64,000 bases of DNA from Ideonella_A sakaiensis_A (GCF_048320135.1 NZ_CP182947.1:5332001-5396000), one strand, 5' to 3'. Counted from the first letter of the stretch, positions 1 to 8,714 are shown. A program made the numbers and translations. Notes: generated by a model not told the origin, from the letters alone.

Positions 1-374
1 AGCGCGATCCACTGGAAATCTTCCATCGGGTTGTACGGCGGCTTCGCGCGCGAGATCGGCGCAGCGACCGCGGTCGAGCCGGTGGCCAGCATGATGTGGC
101 TGCCGTCCTTCGGCGCGCGCAGAAAATTCACCGCAACCGTCAGGCCGCCTGCACCGGGCCGGTTCTCGACGACTACCGGGCGGTTCAGTTCCTCGCGCAG
201 GCCGTCAGCAAGGATGCGCGCAAAGATGTCGCCCGAGCCTCCGGGCGGAAAGCCGACCGACAGGTGGACGATGCCCTCCTGGGCCCAGACTGCGCCGGGC
301 AGCGCCAGCGCGGCGGAGCCGGCCGCAGCCGCCCCGAGGAAGGAACGTCGTGAAAATGTCGTGGGGTCGGACAT
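1..374 (-). CDS. Bug-family tripartite tricarboxylate transporter receptor, N-terminal part
   Basis: Only the first 124 codons are inside the window; the gene continues past base 1. Translation from the ATG at 374 begins MSDPTTFSRRSFLGAAAAG, a twin-arginine (RRSFLG) signal ending near a VWAQ cleavage site. It is followed by the Bug-family hallmarks: a VGFPPGGSGD loop near residue 45, then VVENRPGAGG, then a DG-S-HIMLATGS segment. Bug proteins are periplasmic solute receptors for small carboxylates and work with TctA/TctB-type membrane proteins, none of which is encoded here. It is the last visible gene of the leftward block headed by the cupin-like gene, 64 bases after the SMP-30 gene, so it is likely co-transcribed and part of the same catabolic unit. 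The ligand cannot be predicted. Confidence 0.88.
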   Translation of the reverse strand, partial: MSDPTTFSRRSFLGAAAAGSAALALPGAVWAQEGIVHLSVGFPPGGSGDIFARILADGLREELNRPVVVENRPGAGGLTVAVNFLRAPKDGSHIMLATGSTAVAAPISRAKPPYNPMEDFQWIA

Positions 375-438
375 GGTGTCTCCAATGGCGTTGAGCGGGG
401 CGGGATTTGCTGCGTGCTGTTGTTGTCGACCGGGCTGG

Positions 439-1419
439 TCACGCACCGGCCCAGTTCCAGTGATCGGGCCGCAGGCCGGCGACCGGTGAGCGAAAACGCA
501 CCAGCGCTGATCCGCCAAGGCAACCGAGGTAGGCGGTGCACAGGTCCGGGCCGCCAAACGCGAGGCTCGTCACATTGGCCAGGTGGCGGCCGCGCGCCGC
601 GCCGAGCAACGGCCGCGTCAGTTCACCGGCCTGCATCGCCGACTCGAGACGCGCCACGCATTCCGGATCCGCATCGTCGATCACCGTCTGCCGCTTGCCG
701 TCCGCGGTGATCCGGTATATCCGGTTGCTGCCGACGCAGACCACCCACAACGCGCCTTCGGCATCGAGCGTCAGGCCGTCGGGGAAGTCACCGGCCTCGA
801 ACTCCGCAACCGTCGCGCGGTCGCGCAGGCAGCCGTCCGAGGCAAGCGCGAAACGCGTCGTGCGGCGTGCGAAGGTCTCGTTGACAAAAAGTTGGCGGCC
901 GTCGGCGCTCAGCCGCAATTCGTTCGTGTAGCCGAGCTCGCCGCCGACCTGGCGGATGCCGTGCCGGTCGTGCAGCAGGATGTAGCCGCTGCGCTCGCGC
1001 AACGGGTAACGGTCGCCGGTCTGGTTCGCGCTGACGCAGATCCAGGTGCGATCCTGCGCATCGGTCGTCACGAAATTGACGCCGGGCAGGCGCACGCCGG
1101 CAAATTCGAGCAGCCACGGTTGCACTGAGCCTTGCGCATCGATCCGCCAGACGCCGCCGTCCGGGCCGAGGTTGGCGACCAGAAAGCCGCCGTCACGCTG
1201 CAGGGCGATGCCGTTCGGCACCATTGCCGAACTGCCGAGCAGATGCTGGCGGCCATCCGGCTCAATGGTCGTCACGCCGCCGCGCTTGTCGGAAACGTGT
1301 AGCCGACCTGCCGCGGTCGCGAGCACACATTCGGGCCGCCGCAGGTCATCGCCGACGAGGTCGAATTCGATCGGCCCAGATGCTCCGGCGAGCACCCGGC
1401 CTGTTCCGGTCGGGCTCAC
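439..1419 (-). CDS. SMP-30/gluconolactonase-family lactonase
   Basis: A 326-residue protein with the repeated beta-propeller signatures of the SMP-30/gluconolactonase/LRE family: RPECVLATAAGRLHVSD near the N-terminus, then MVPNGIALQRDGGFLVANL, then FPDGLTLDAEGALWVV near residue 235. The acidic metal ligand expected in RPEC, the Asn in PNG and the Asp in FPDG are all present. Family members hydrolyse lactones using a bound divalent metal. No signal peptide is visible, so it is probably cytoplasmic. It starts 6 bases after the stop of the upstream Bug receptor, so the two are co-transcribed. With a luciferase-like monooxygenase and flavin reductase in the divergent operon, opening of a lactone made by Baeyer-Villiger oxidation is an attractive but unproven role. 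Confidence 0.85.
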   Translation of the reverse strand: MSPTGTGRVLAGASGPIEFDLVGDDLRRPECVLATAAGRLHVSDKRGGVTTIEPDGRQHLLGSSAMVPNGIALQRDGGFLVANLGPDGGVWRIDAQGSVQPWLLEFAGVRLPGVNFVTTDAQDRTWICVSANQTGDRYPLRERSGYILLHDRHGIRQVGGELGYTNELRLSADGRQLFVNETFARRTTRFALASDGCLRDRATVAEFEAGDFPDGLTLDAEGALWVVCVGSNRIYRITADGKRQTVIDDADPECVARLESAMQAGELTRPLLGAARGRHLANVTSLAFGGPDLCTAYLGCLGGSALVRFRSPVAGLRPDHWNWAGA

Positions 1420-1425
1420 AGGCGC

Positions 1426-2412
1426 TCAGTCCATCGTCAGCTTGATGCGGTTGGCGACTTCGCGCCATTTCGCGACATCACGCTGGATCAGGTTGCGCAT
1501 GTCCTGCGAACCGAGGAAATTGGCGGTCACGCCGACTTCGCGCAGCTTGGTCTGGGTTTCCGGGTCGGCCAGCACCTTGCGCAGGTCGTCGCTGATCTTC
1601 TGCACGATCGCCGGCGGTGTATTGGCCGGTGCAAGCAGCCCATACCAGATGTCGGCGTCGAAATCGATGTTCATTGCCTCGCGCACCGTCGGCACGTCGG
1701 GCAATGCCTGCGAGCGCTGCTCGGTCGTCACCGCCAGCGTGCGCAGCTTGCCGGCCTTGATGAAGGATTCGAATGCCGACTGCGCGCCGAAGGCGACCTG
1801 CACCTCGTCGGCCAGCACCGCGGTGACCGACGGCGCAGAGCCCTTGTACGGAATGTGCGCCATCGAGGTGCCGGTCTGCTGCAGGAACTGCTCGACGACC
1901 AGGTGCGGCGCGGTGCCTTGGCCAGCCGAGCCGTAGTTCAGCTTGCCCGGGTTGGCTTTTGCATGCGCGACGAGCTCGGGCAGCGTGCGCACCGGCAGCT
2001 TCTCGTTGACGACGACGACCATCGGCGACGTTCCATAACGGGCGATCGGCACGAAGTCGCGCTGCAGGTCCCAGCTCAGGTTGCGATAGACGGTTGTATT
2101 GATCGTGTACGAGTTGACCGCGAGCAGCAGCGTATAGCCGTCCGGTGCGGCGCGCGCGACGAGGTCGGCGCCGATGTTGCCGGCCGCTCCCGGCTTGTTG
2201 TCGACAACGATCGACTGGCCCCACAGCTGCGACAGCTTTTGCGCAACGATGCGCCCGGAGATGTCGGAGCCGCCAGGCGCGAAGCCGACGACGAGGCGGA
2301 CCGACTTGTCCGGATAGGCGGCGTTGGCCGCGGTGGCCAGGGTCAGCGCGGCCGCCGCGGCCAATGGCCTGGCAATCCGGGTCGTCAGTGCAAAAAATCC
2401 GCTCTTCATCAT
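1426..2412 (-). CDS. Bug-family tripartite tricarboxylate transporter receptor
   Basis: A complete 328-residue periplasmic receptor. The N-terminus (MMKSGFFALTTRIARPLAAA) continues into a hydrophobic stretch ending TAANAAYPDK, a Sec-type signal peptide. Then come the family motifs VRLVVGFAPGGSDI, VVDNKPGAAGNIG and the GSAGQGTAPHL loop near residue 165. Its length is normal for the family (about 320-330). Either of the two adjacent ATGs (2412 or 2409) could start it. It lies between the AMACR-like gene and the SMP-30 lactonase in the leftward block. Its probable job is to capture an organic acid or a degradation intermediate in the periplasm. The partner permease is not encoded nearby, which is usual for this over-expanded family. 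Confidence 0.93.
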   Translation of the reverse strand: MMKSGFFALTTRIARPLAAAAALTLATAANAAYPDKSVRLVVGFAPGGSDISGRIVAQKLSQLWGQSIVVDNKPGAAGNIGADLVARAAPDGYTLLLAVNSYTINTTVYRNLSWDLQRDFVPIARYGTSPMVVVVNEKLPVRTLPELVAHAKANPGKLNYGSAGQGTAPHLVVEQFLQQTGTSMAHIPYKGSAPSVTAVLADEVQVAFGAQSAFESFIKAGKLRTLAVTTEQRSQALPDVPTVREAMNIDFDADIWYGLLAPANTPPAIVQKISDDLRKVLADPETQTKLREVGVTANFLGSQDMRNLIQRDVAKWREVANRIKLTMD

Positions 2413-2451
2413 CGTCTCCGTCGTGGTGGGGGGAAAGGGCAGGTCTGGTCG

Positions 2452-3654
2452 TCAGATCGTTCCGTTGCGGCCGAGCTCGGCAATCCGCGCGGCGTCGTAG
2501 CCGAGCGCGGACAACACGTCGGACGTGTGCTGGCCGAGCGTCGGCGGCGGCGCATCGATGCGCGCCGGTGTGCCGGAAAACTTGACCGGAAAGCCGAGTT
2601 GCGGGATGCGGCCTTCGACCGGGTGGTCGACATGCAGCAGCATCTGCCGTGCCCGCATGTGCGGGTCGTCGAAGGCCTCACGCATCGTGTTGACCGGCCC
2701 GCCGGGTATGTCGTGCTCGAAGAACAGGTCGACCCATTGCTGGCGTGGGCGCTGGCGGAAAACCGCCTCGAGCCGGCTGAACTGGCGCTCGCGTGCCTCG
2801 CCTTCGGGGAACTGCTCGTTCTTCAGCTCCGGCACGCCGGCGAGGTCGCAGAAGCGGGCCCAGAAGTGGTCCTCTAGCGCGCCCAGCGTCACATAGTGAC
2901 CGTCGGCACAACGGAAGATGCCGTAACACGGCGCGCCGCCGGTATTGCGGTATTCGCCGCCGCGTGGATCGACATTGCCGAACAGCGGCTCGGCGGCGTG
3001 GTAGGTCAGAAAGGCCATCGCGGTGTCCATCATCGAGACGTCGACGAACTGGCCTTCGCCGGTGTGCTGGCGCGCAAGTACCGCAGCGAGGATCGCCCAG
3101 GCACCGGTCAGCGAGGCGCCGGTATCGGCGGCGAGCATCCCCGGCACCATCGGCCCCTCGCCGGCCTTGCCGAACAGCGGCAGCGCGCCGATCACGCCGA
3201 GATAGTTCAGGTCGTGGCCGGCGACGCGCCGGTACGGTCCGTCCTGCCCATAACCGGAGATCGCGCAATAGATCAGGCGCGGGTTGATCGCGCGCAATGC
3301 CTCGTAGCCGAGTCCGAGCCGGTCCATCACGCCGGGGCGGAAACCTTCGACGATCACGTCCGACTGCGCGGCGAGTTCCTTGAAGACCCGTTTGCCTTCA
3401 TCGTGCTTCAGGTTCAGCGTCATGCTGCGCTTGTTGCGATTGCACAGCAGGAAGGTGCCGGAATCGACCTTGCCGATCGGCGGAAAACTGCGCTGGTAGT
3501 CGCCGCGGCCGGGTTCCTCGACCTTCAGGATCTCGGCGCCGAGGTCGCCGAGCATCTGCGTGCACAACGCAGCCGGCAGCAGCCGGCTCGCATCGAGCAC
3601 CTTGATGCCGGCGAGCGCGCCGGCCGGAAGGCTTGGCTTGTTGTTCTCGCTCAT
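2452..3654 (-). CDS. CaiB/BaiF-family protein with alpha-methylacyl-CoA racemase-type active site
   Basis: A 400-residue type III CoA-transferase fold protein. The N-terminal half has the family CoA-binding pattern (LGDLGAEILKVEEPGRGD, then NRNKRSMTLNLK). Near residue 145 it reads AGHDLNYLGVIGAL and at 174-180 LAADTGA, giving His147 and Asp177. These have the same 30-residue spacing as the catalytic His/Asp pair known from alpha-methylacyl-CoA racemase (H126/D156 of the mycobacterial enzyme). The second CaiB/BaiF gene in this window lacks this His motif. The likely reaction is therefore epimerisation of a 2-methyl-branched acyl-CoA rather than CoA transfer, although CoA-transferase activity cannot be excluded. 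Its ATG overlaps the iclR stop by 4 bases, indicating co-transcription. Confidence 0.85.
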   Translation of the reverse strand: MSENNKPSLPAGALAGIKVLDASRLLPAALCTQMLGDLGAEILKVEEPGRGDYQRSFPPIGKVDSGTFLLCNRNKRSMTLNLKHDEGKRVFKELAAQSDVIVEGFRPGVMDRLGLGYEALRAINPRLIYCAISGYGQDGPYRRVAGHDLNYLGVIGALPLFGKAGEGPMVPGMLAADTGASLTGAWAILAAVLARQHTGEGQFVDVSMMDTAMAFLTYHAAEPLFGNVDPRGGEYRNTGGAPCYGIFRCADGHYVTLGALEDHFWARFCDLAGVPELKNEQFPEGEARERQFSRLEAVFRQRPRQQWVDLFFEHDIPGGPVNTMREAFDDPHMRARQMLLHVDHPVEGRIPQLGFPVKFSGTPARIDAPPPTLGQHTSDVLSALGYDAARIAELGRNGTI

Positions 3655-4433
3655 GCCGTGTCCTGCAGCTGTCTGCGGCCGGATTCGCGACCGAGCAGGC
3701 GCTCGATCTGTTCGGCGCAGGCACGCGCGGCCGGCAGCAGCGCCTTTTCGTGGGCCGCCGTTGCGCGCGAAGCGAGCACCGAGACATGCACCGCGGCGGC
3801 AACCGCGCCGGTGCCGTCGCGAATCGGGATCGCATAACCGACGATGCCTTCAATCGACTCCTCGTTGCTCTTTGCATAGCCCATCGTCCGGATGCGGGCG
3901 TATTCCTTGCGCAGCAGTTCCGGGTCGGTGATCGTGTTGGCGGCCAGCTTCGTCAGCTTCATCAGCTTGCCGCCGAGCGCCTTCGCGGCGAGCGCGTCGT
4001 CGAAGGCCGCGAACAACTTGCCCGTTGCGGTGCTGTGCAGCGTCAGCGTGACGCCGAGCCGGATGTCGAGCGAGATGCGCTGGGTACCGAGCACCCGATC
4101 GACATAGAAGACGCGGTCGCCGACGCGCTGCGCGAGGTAGACATCGTCGTTGATCTCGCGCGCCAGGTCCTGCAACGGCCGGCGGGCGATCGTGCGCACG
4201 TCGAGCGACTGCACCGTGCGCAGCGCCAGCGAGATCGTGCGCGGCCCGACGCTGTAGCGCAGTTCGTCGTCGACGGTGACGACCTCGGCGGCGACCATCG
4301 TCTGCAGCATGTTGTGCAGGCTGCTGACCGGCAGGTCCAGCGCCTGCTTGATCTCGGTCAGCCGCAGCGGCTCCTTGCGCTCGACCAGCAGCTTCAGGAT
4401 GTCGAAGGTTCTCAGATAGCGCTCAGGGCTCAT
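3651..4433 (-). CDS. IclR-family transcriptional regulator
   Basis: A 260-residue regulator starting at the ATG at 4433 (MSPERYLRTFDILKLLVERK). An upstream extension in the same frame has no family similarity and would run into the cupin-like gene. Residues about 1-75 form the winged helix-turn-helix (LRLTEIKQALDLPVSSLHNMLQTM). The remainder is the IclR effector domain, ending with the characteristic GIVGYAIPIRDGTGAVAAAVHVS segment and a conserved C-terminal helix. IclR proteins bind a pathway metabolite and control adjacent catabolic genes. Two palindrome-like sequences in the 5219-5443 intergenic gap are candidate operators for it. It is followed with a 4-base overlap by the AMACR-like gene. 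Confidence 0.92.
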   Translation of the reverse strand: MSPERYLRTFDILKLLVERKEPLRLTEIKQALDLPVSSLHNMLQTMVAAEVVTVDDELRYSVGPRTISLALRTVQSLDVRTIARRPLQDLAREINDDVYLAQRVGDRVFYVDRVLGTQRISLDIRLGVTLTLHSTATGKLFAAFDDALAAKALGGKLMKLTKLAANTITDPELLRKEYARIRTMGYAKSNEESIEGIVGYAIPIRDGTGAVAAAVHVSVLASRATAAHEKALLPAARACAEQIERLLGRESGRRQLQDTA

Positions 4434-4453
4434 GGTGTTGTTGTTCTCGGCAT

Positions 4454-5218
4454 TCAGGGAAGTGGAGGGAGCTTCATCGCCTCGATGAACGAGCTCGACG
4501 CGACGGCCGGGAATTGCAGCACAACCACTTCGGCCCCCGCGCCGCCGGCCTGCAACGGCAGCGCACTCGATGCACCGACCCAGATCGTCGCCAGCGCCTC
4601 GACTTCGGCATCCGGCAATCGCAGGCTGCCCTGCGTCACCACATAGAAGCGGCCGCCGCCGGTGTCGGCGCCCGGCGGCTCGTCGGCGAAGGCGGCGGCC
4701 GGCATCCGCAGCAGCCACGCGGCCAGGCCATCCGGCTCGGCTGCGATCAGGCTCTCCTGCAGCGGCTCCGGCAGCGCCGCGACGGCGTCGATGGTCATCT
4801 GCTGCGCCGGCGCGCCGTGGACCTGCCGCTTCGAAATGCGCAGATTCGACTCGTGGCGCTCGGGCAGATACCAGGCGCCGGTATCGCCAACGGCGCGCAG
4901 CGTCAGGTAGGACAGCCCGCCATGGCCCGACATCAGCGGCCCGTAACCGGTGTGCGGCGACGCGTAGTGCACTGCCAGCGGCGGGATCGGATTGCGGCCG
5001 ATCGTTCCGCCACCGGCGACGAAGAGCTGGAACTGATGCTCCTGGTGGAAATGCGACGGCAGTGTCCAGTCCGCCTGCTGCTCGACCAGGAAAGCCTGCG
5101 GCCGCGGTGGCGGGCCTTCCGCCGGCACGATCATGTCGGTGACGAAGCCGACGAACTGCGGCTTGCTGACGGTGCGGCGCCGCGTTTGTGACTGGCTGAG
5201 CGTCTGGTAGCTGATCAT
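4454..5218 (-). CDS. Cupin-fold protein of unknown function
   Basis: A 254-residue protein heading the leftward block. The middle of the N-terminal half has SHFHQEHQFQLFVAGGGTIG near residue 55, followed by a VHYASPHTGYGPL segment, a pattern typical of cupin metal-binding motif 1 (two His plus a following acidic residue). A second, weaker beta-rich half starts around residue 170 (GGGRFYVVTQGSLRL). No signal peptide or membrane segment is seen. Cupins in catabolic islands may be dioxygenases, isomerases or ligand sensors, and nothing here decides between them. It ends 20 bases before the iclR start, so it is probably the first gene of the cupin-iclR-racemase-Bug-lactonase-Bug unit. Confidence 0.7.
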   Translation of the reverse strand: MISYQTLSQSQTRRRTVSKPQFVGFVTDMIVPAEGPPPRPQAFLVEQQADWTLPSHFHQEHQFQLFVAGGGTIGRNPIPPLAVHYASPHTGYGPLMSGHGGLSYLTLRAVGDTGAWYLPERHESNLRISKRQVHGAPAQQMTIDAVAALPEPLQESLIAAEPDGLAAWLLRMPAAAFADEPPGADTGGGRFYVVTQGSLRLPDAEVEALATIWVGASSALPLQAGGAGAEVVVLQFPAVASSSFIEAMKLPPLP

Positions 5219-5443
5219 TCAGGCCTCTGATCGCGACGTTTCGATGTTCGGAAACAGAATTCGATAAACGGAAAAATATCCGCCTTCTGCCGGCGCGTCA
5301 AGCGGTGGAAAACGCGCGCTTGTGGCAGCCTGCAAGTCCTGCTAGACTTTTTCGAAAATGGAGATTAGATTTCGAATTATCGAAGTCGCGCCCGCCGAAT
5401 CCGGCAACTGCCGGCGCCCGTTGCAACGACACCTGGAGGCTTT
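5219..5443. promoter_or_regulatory. Divergent promoter region with candidate IclR operators
   Basis: This 225-base gap separates the leftward cupin/iclR block from the rightward 14-gene operon and must hold both promoters. It is visibly more AT-rich than its surroundings. A perfect inverted repeat TTCGA-N4-TCGAA lies at 5371-5384, and a related ATTCGATAAACGGAA sequence at 5259-5273. Both resemble the TTCGAT/ATCGAA half-sites known for PcaR/PobR-type IclR regulators. Exact -35/-10 boxes are not assigned with confidence. Confidence 0.5.
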
Positions 5444-6517
5444 ATGAAGCTCGGTTTTTTCACGATGCCCATGCATCCGATCGGCAAGGACTGGCAGCAA
5501 TCGCTGCGCGAGGACCGGGAGGTCTTCATCCTGGCCGACCAGCTCGGCTTCGTCGAGGCCTACTGCGGCGAGCATGCGACCGATCCGGAGGAAAACATCA
5601 CCTCGTCGGCGATGTTCCTCGCGACGCTGGTCGATGCGACCAAGCAGATCAAGCTCGGCACCGGCACGATCAACATGCCGAACCACCATCCGGCCGCGGT
5701 TGCCGGCGAAATCGCGATGCTCGACCACCTGCTCGGTGGCCGTTTCATGCTCGGCATCAGCCCGGGCGCCTTGCCATCTGATGCCGAGATCTTCGGCAAC
5801 ATGGACATGCCGCGCCCGGCGATGTTCCTCGAGGCGATCAACCAGCTGCTGCAGCTGTGGACGACCGAGCCGCCGTACAACATCCAGGGCCAGTTCTGGA
5901 ACCTGACGACGCAGCGCACCTTCATTCCGGAAACCGGCATGGGCACGGTGCCGAAGCCGCTGCAGCGGCCGCACCCCCCGATCGTCGTCACTGCGGTGGC
6001 GCCGTTCTCGCAGGGCATCACCGAAGCGGCGGCGCGCGGCTGGGATCCGATCTCGGCCAACTTCCTGCTGCCGAAGTGGGTCGCTTCGCACTGGGGCAAA
6101 TATGTCGAAGGCTGCGAACGCGCCGGGCGCACGGCCGATCCGGCCAACTGGCGGGTTGCGAAGACCGTCTTCGTCGCCGAAGACGATGCGACCGCGAAGG
6201 CCTACGCGACCGGCAGCGACGGCCCCTATTACTACTACTACCGCTCGCTGTTCAACAAGCTGAAGCGCCGCGGCGCACTCGGCGTGTTCAAGAGCGATCC
6301 GAAGATGCCCGATGACCAGGTCACGCTGGAAGATGTCGTCAACAAGCTGGTCATCCACGGATCTCCGGGCCGGGTTGCCGACCAGCTGATGTCGCTGCAG
6401 GAGGAAACGGGCCGCTTCGGCACGCTGCTGTATGCCGGCGTCGACTGGAAGGACCGCGAACTGGCGCGCAATTCGATGCGACTGATGGCCGAGAAGGTCT
6501 TGCCGCTGCTGAACTGA
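5444..6517 (+). CDS. LLM-class (luciferase-like) flavin-dependent monooxygenase
   Basis: A 357-residue protein starting MKLGFFTMPMHPIGKDW at an ATG preceded by GGAGG (ACCTGGAGGCTTT). It has the bacterial luciferase-like TIM-barrel pattern: an early EAYCGEHA motif near residue 45, IKLGTGTINMPNHHP near 73, then LLGGRFMLGISPGALPSD near 95 and VIHGSPGRVADQL near 300. Such enzymes use FMNH2 supplied by a separate reductase to oxygenate ketones, terpenes, thiols or alkanes; some are type II Baeyer-Villiger monooxygenases or limonene monooxygenase-like. The flavin reductase gene follows 19 bases downstream, completing a two-component oxygenase. It is the first gene of the 14-gene rightward operon and probably performs the first attack on the substrate. 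Confidence 0.92.
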   Translation: MKLGFFTMPMHPIGKDWQQSLREDREVFILADQLGFVEAYCGEHATDPEENITSSAMFLATLVDATKQIKLGTGTINMPNHHPAAVAGEIAMLDHLLGGRFMLGISPGALPSDAEIFGNMDMPRPAMFLEAINQLLQLWTTEPPYNIQGQFWNLTTQRTFIPETGMGTVPKPLQRPHPPIVVTAVAPFSQGITEAAARGWDPISANFLLPKWVASHWGKYVEGCERAGRTADPANWRVAKTVFVAEDDATAKAYATGSDGPYYYYYRSLFNKLKRRGALGVFKSDPKMPDDQVTLEDVVNKLVIHGSPGRVADQLMSLQEETGRFGTLLYAGVDWKDRELARNSMRLMAEKVLPLLN

Positions 6518-6536
6518 CCGCACGGAGATTCCGGCC

Positions 6537-7094
6537 ATGCCGACAAGCGAAGTCCTGCTGGATGGCACGCACGATCCGCGGCAACTGCGCAATGCGCTGG
6601 GCCGCTTCTCGACCGGCGTGACCGTCATCACGACGCGTGCGCCGAGCGGCAAGCGCGAAGGGCTGACCGCCAATTCGTTTTCGGCACTGTCGCTGTCGCC
6701 GCCGCTGGTGTTGTGGAGCCTGGTCAGCAAATCGGCGTCGCTGCCGGGCTTTCTCGCCGCCGGCCACTTCGCGATCCATGTGCTGGCGTCGAATCAGGCC
6801 GACATCTCGCACCGCTTCGCGACGCCGAGCGCCGACAAGTTTGCCGGCCTGGCGGTCGAGGAGGGCCTGGACGGCGCGCCGCTGCTGTCGGATGTGCTCG
6901 CGGTGTTCGAATGCAGCACCGAGCGCAGTCTCGAGGCCGGCGACCATGTGCTGTTCATCGGCCAGGTGCGCCGCATCCGTTATGCGGACGGCGATCCGCT
7001 GATCTTCAATGCCGGCCGCTATTGCACCGCGCTGCCGATGCGTTCGCCAACCGCCGAGTCCGACCTGGACGCGGTCTGGGACGGGCTGGGCTGA
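6537..7094 (+). CDS. Flavin reductase-like protein, partner of the LLM monooxygenase
   Basis: A 185-residue protein of the flavin reductase (HpaC/DIM6-NTAB) domain family. Residues about 20-45 read ALGRFSTGVTVITTRAP followed by GLTANSFSALSLSPPLVLW, the classical FMN-binding segment. A HFAIHVLASNQADISHRFA stretch follows near residue 78, and the C-terminal half includes GDHVLFIGQVRRIRYADGDPL. Members reduce FMN with NAD(P)H and hand FMNH2 to a monooxygenase. Its position 19 bases after the LLM gene makes that oxygenase the obvious client. Length is normal for the family. The gene is followed 5 bases later by the acyl-CoA synthetase. Confidence 0.92.
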   Translation: MPTSEVLLDGTHDPRQLRNALGRFSTGVTVITTRAPSGKREGLTANSFSALSLSPPLVLWSLVSKSASLPGFLAAGHFAIHVLASNQADISHRFATPSADKFAGLAVEEGLDGAPLLSDVLAVFECSTERSLEAGDHVLFIGQVRRIRYADGDPLIFNAGRYCTALPMRSPTAESDLDAVWDGLG

Positions 7095-7099
7095 ATCAC

Positions 7100-8695
7100 A
7101 TGAACATGCCAGAAAGTCAGACGATTCCGCAGCTGCTGCAGGAGCAGGCGGCCCGCTACGGCTCCCGCGAGGCGGTCGTCGACGGGCGGCGGCGCTGCAC
7201 CTATTCGCAGCTGCTCGACGATTCGAACCGGCTTGCCCGCGGCCTGCTCGCGCTCGGGCTGAAGCGTGGCGACCATGTCGCGATCCTGATGGGCAACCGC
7301 GTCGAGTGGCTGCTGTCCTTCCTCGCGATCCAGCAGATCGGCGCGATCTCGGTCGGCCTCAATACCTGGTCTTCGGCGCGCGAGATGGCCTATACGCTGG
7401 CCCATGCAGAGGTTCGCTGCCTGATCACGACCGACCGGTTGCGGCGCCTCGATTTCCGTGCGCTGCTCGGCGGCCTCGATCGCAGCGAGCTGTCAATGTT
7501 GCAGCACACGGTCTGGCTTGCCGCCGATCCAGCCGCTCCGGTGCAACTCGATGCGGCCGCCGGCGAGATTGCCTGGGACGAGGTGCTGCAACTCGGCGAA
7601 CGCATCGCCCAGGCCGATGTCGATGCGGCGGCGCAGGCCACCCGGCCGGCCGATGTCGCGATGCTGCTCTATACCTCCGGCTCGACGGCGGCGCCGAAAG
7701 GCATCCTGCTGCAACACGGCCAATGGGTGCGCAACTCCTTCCACATCGGCGAGCGCCAGCATGTCACGCACGAAGACCGGCTGTGGCTGGTCGTCTCGCT
7801 GTTCTGGAGCTTCGGCATCGTCAATGCGGTGCCGAACCTGCTGACGCACGGCGGCTGCGTCGTGCTGCAGGAGAGCTTCGATGCCGCCGAGGCGCTGGCG
7901 CTGATCGAGCGCGAGCGCTGCACCATTCTTTATGGCACGCCGAATATCGTGCAGGCGTTGTGGGAGCATCCGGCACGCGCCGACCGCGACCTGTCGAGCC
8001 TGCGCAGCGGCGCGATGATCGGCACGCCGGCGCAGGTGATGCGCGCAGTCGAGATCGGCGTGCACGGCATCTGCAACGTCTATGGCCTCAGCGAGACCTA
8101 TGGCAACTGCACCGTCGCCGATGCCGACGATCCGCTCGAAGTGCGGCTGCAGTCGGTCGGCCGGCCGCTGCCCGACGTGACGATCCGCATCTGCGACCTC
8201 GAGACCGGCGCACCGCTGGCTGCCGACGAGGTCGGCGAGATCCGCGTCAAGGGGCCGCTGGTCAAGGAATATTTCAAGGACCCGCAAAAAACCGCCGAGG
8301 CCTTCGACGCCGACGGCTTCTTCATGACCGGCGACCTCGGCATGCTCGATGCCGACGGCCGCATGTACTACAAGGGCCGGACCAAGGAAATGGTCAAGAG
8401 CGGCGGCATCAACATCGCGCCGGCCGAAGTCGAGGAAGTGCTGATGCGCCATCCCGGCGTGCGCACCGCCTATGTGATCGGCGTGCCGCATTCGACGCTC
8501 GACGAGGCGCTGGTCGCGATCATCGTCGCCGAAGCCGGCAGCGAGCCGGGCGCCGATGAACTGAAGCGCTTCTGTGCCGCCGAGATGGCCGCCTACAAGG
8601 TGCCGCACCGGTTTCATTTCACGACCGAGTCGCAGCTGCCGCTGACGACTACCGGCAAGGTGCAGAAGATGAAGCTGCACACCATCCTCAGATGA
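7100..8695 (+). CDS. Class I adenylate-forming acyl-CoA synthetase
   Basis: A 531-residue ANL-superfamily enzyme. The P-loop-like motif LLYTSGSTAAPKG is near residue 190, the NVYGLSETYGN motif near 325, and the C-terminal hinge reads GRTKEMVKSGGINIAPAEVEE. The catalytic A10 lysine follows in TTGKVQKMKL near residue 520. It converts a carboxylic acid, ATP and CoA to acyl-CoA, AMP and PPi. The ATG at 7100 is chosen over a longer in-frame extension that overlaps the flavin reductase; a second ATG lies 6 bases further. Its place early in the operon suggests that it activates the acid made by the monooxygenase and hydrolase steps. The substrate is not predictable from the sequence alone. Confidence 0.93.
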   Translation: MNMPESQTIPQLLQEQAARYGSREAVVDGRRRCTYSQLLDDSNRLARGLLALGLKRGDHVAILMGNRVEWLLSFLAIQQIGAISVGLNTWSSAREMAYTLAHAEVRCLITTDRLRRLDFRALLGGLDRSELSMLQHTVWLAADPAAPVQLDAAAGEIAWDEVLQLGERIAQADVDAAAQATRPADVAMLLYTSGSTAAPKGILLQHGQWVRNSFHIGERQHVTHEDRLWLVVSLFWSFGIVNAVPNLLTHGGCVVLQESFDAAEALALIERERCTILYGTPNIVQALWEHPARADRDLSSLRSGAMIGTPAQVMRAVEIGVHGICNVYGLSETYGNCTVADADDPLEVRLQSVGRPLPDVTIRICDLETGAPLAADEVGEIRVKGPLVKEYFKDPQKTAEAFDADGFFMTGDLGMLDADGRMYYKGRTKEMVKSGGINIAPAEVEEVLMRHPGVRTAYVIGVPHSTLDEALVAIIVAEAGSEPGADELKRFCAAEMAAYKVPHRFHFTTESQLPLTTTGKVQKMKLHTILR

Positions 8696-8714
8696 AGCTC
8701 ACCAAGGACAGACG

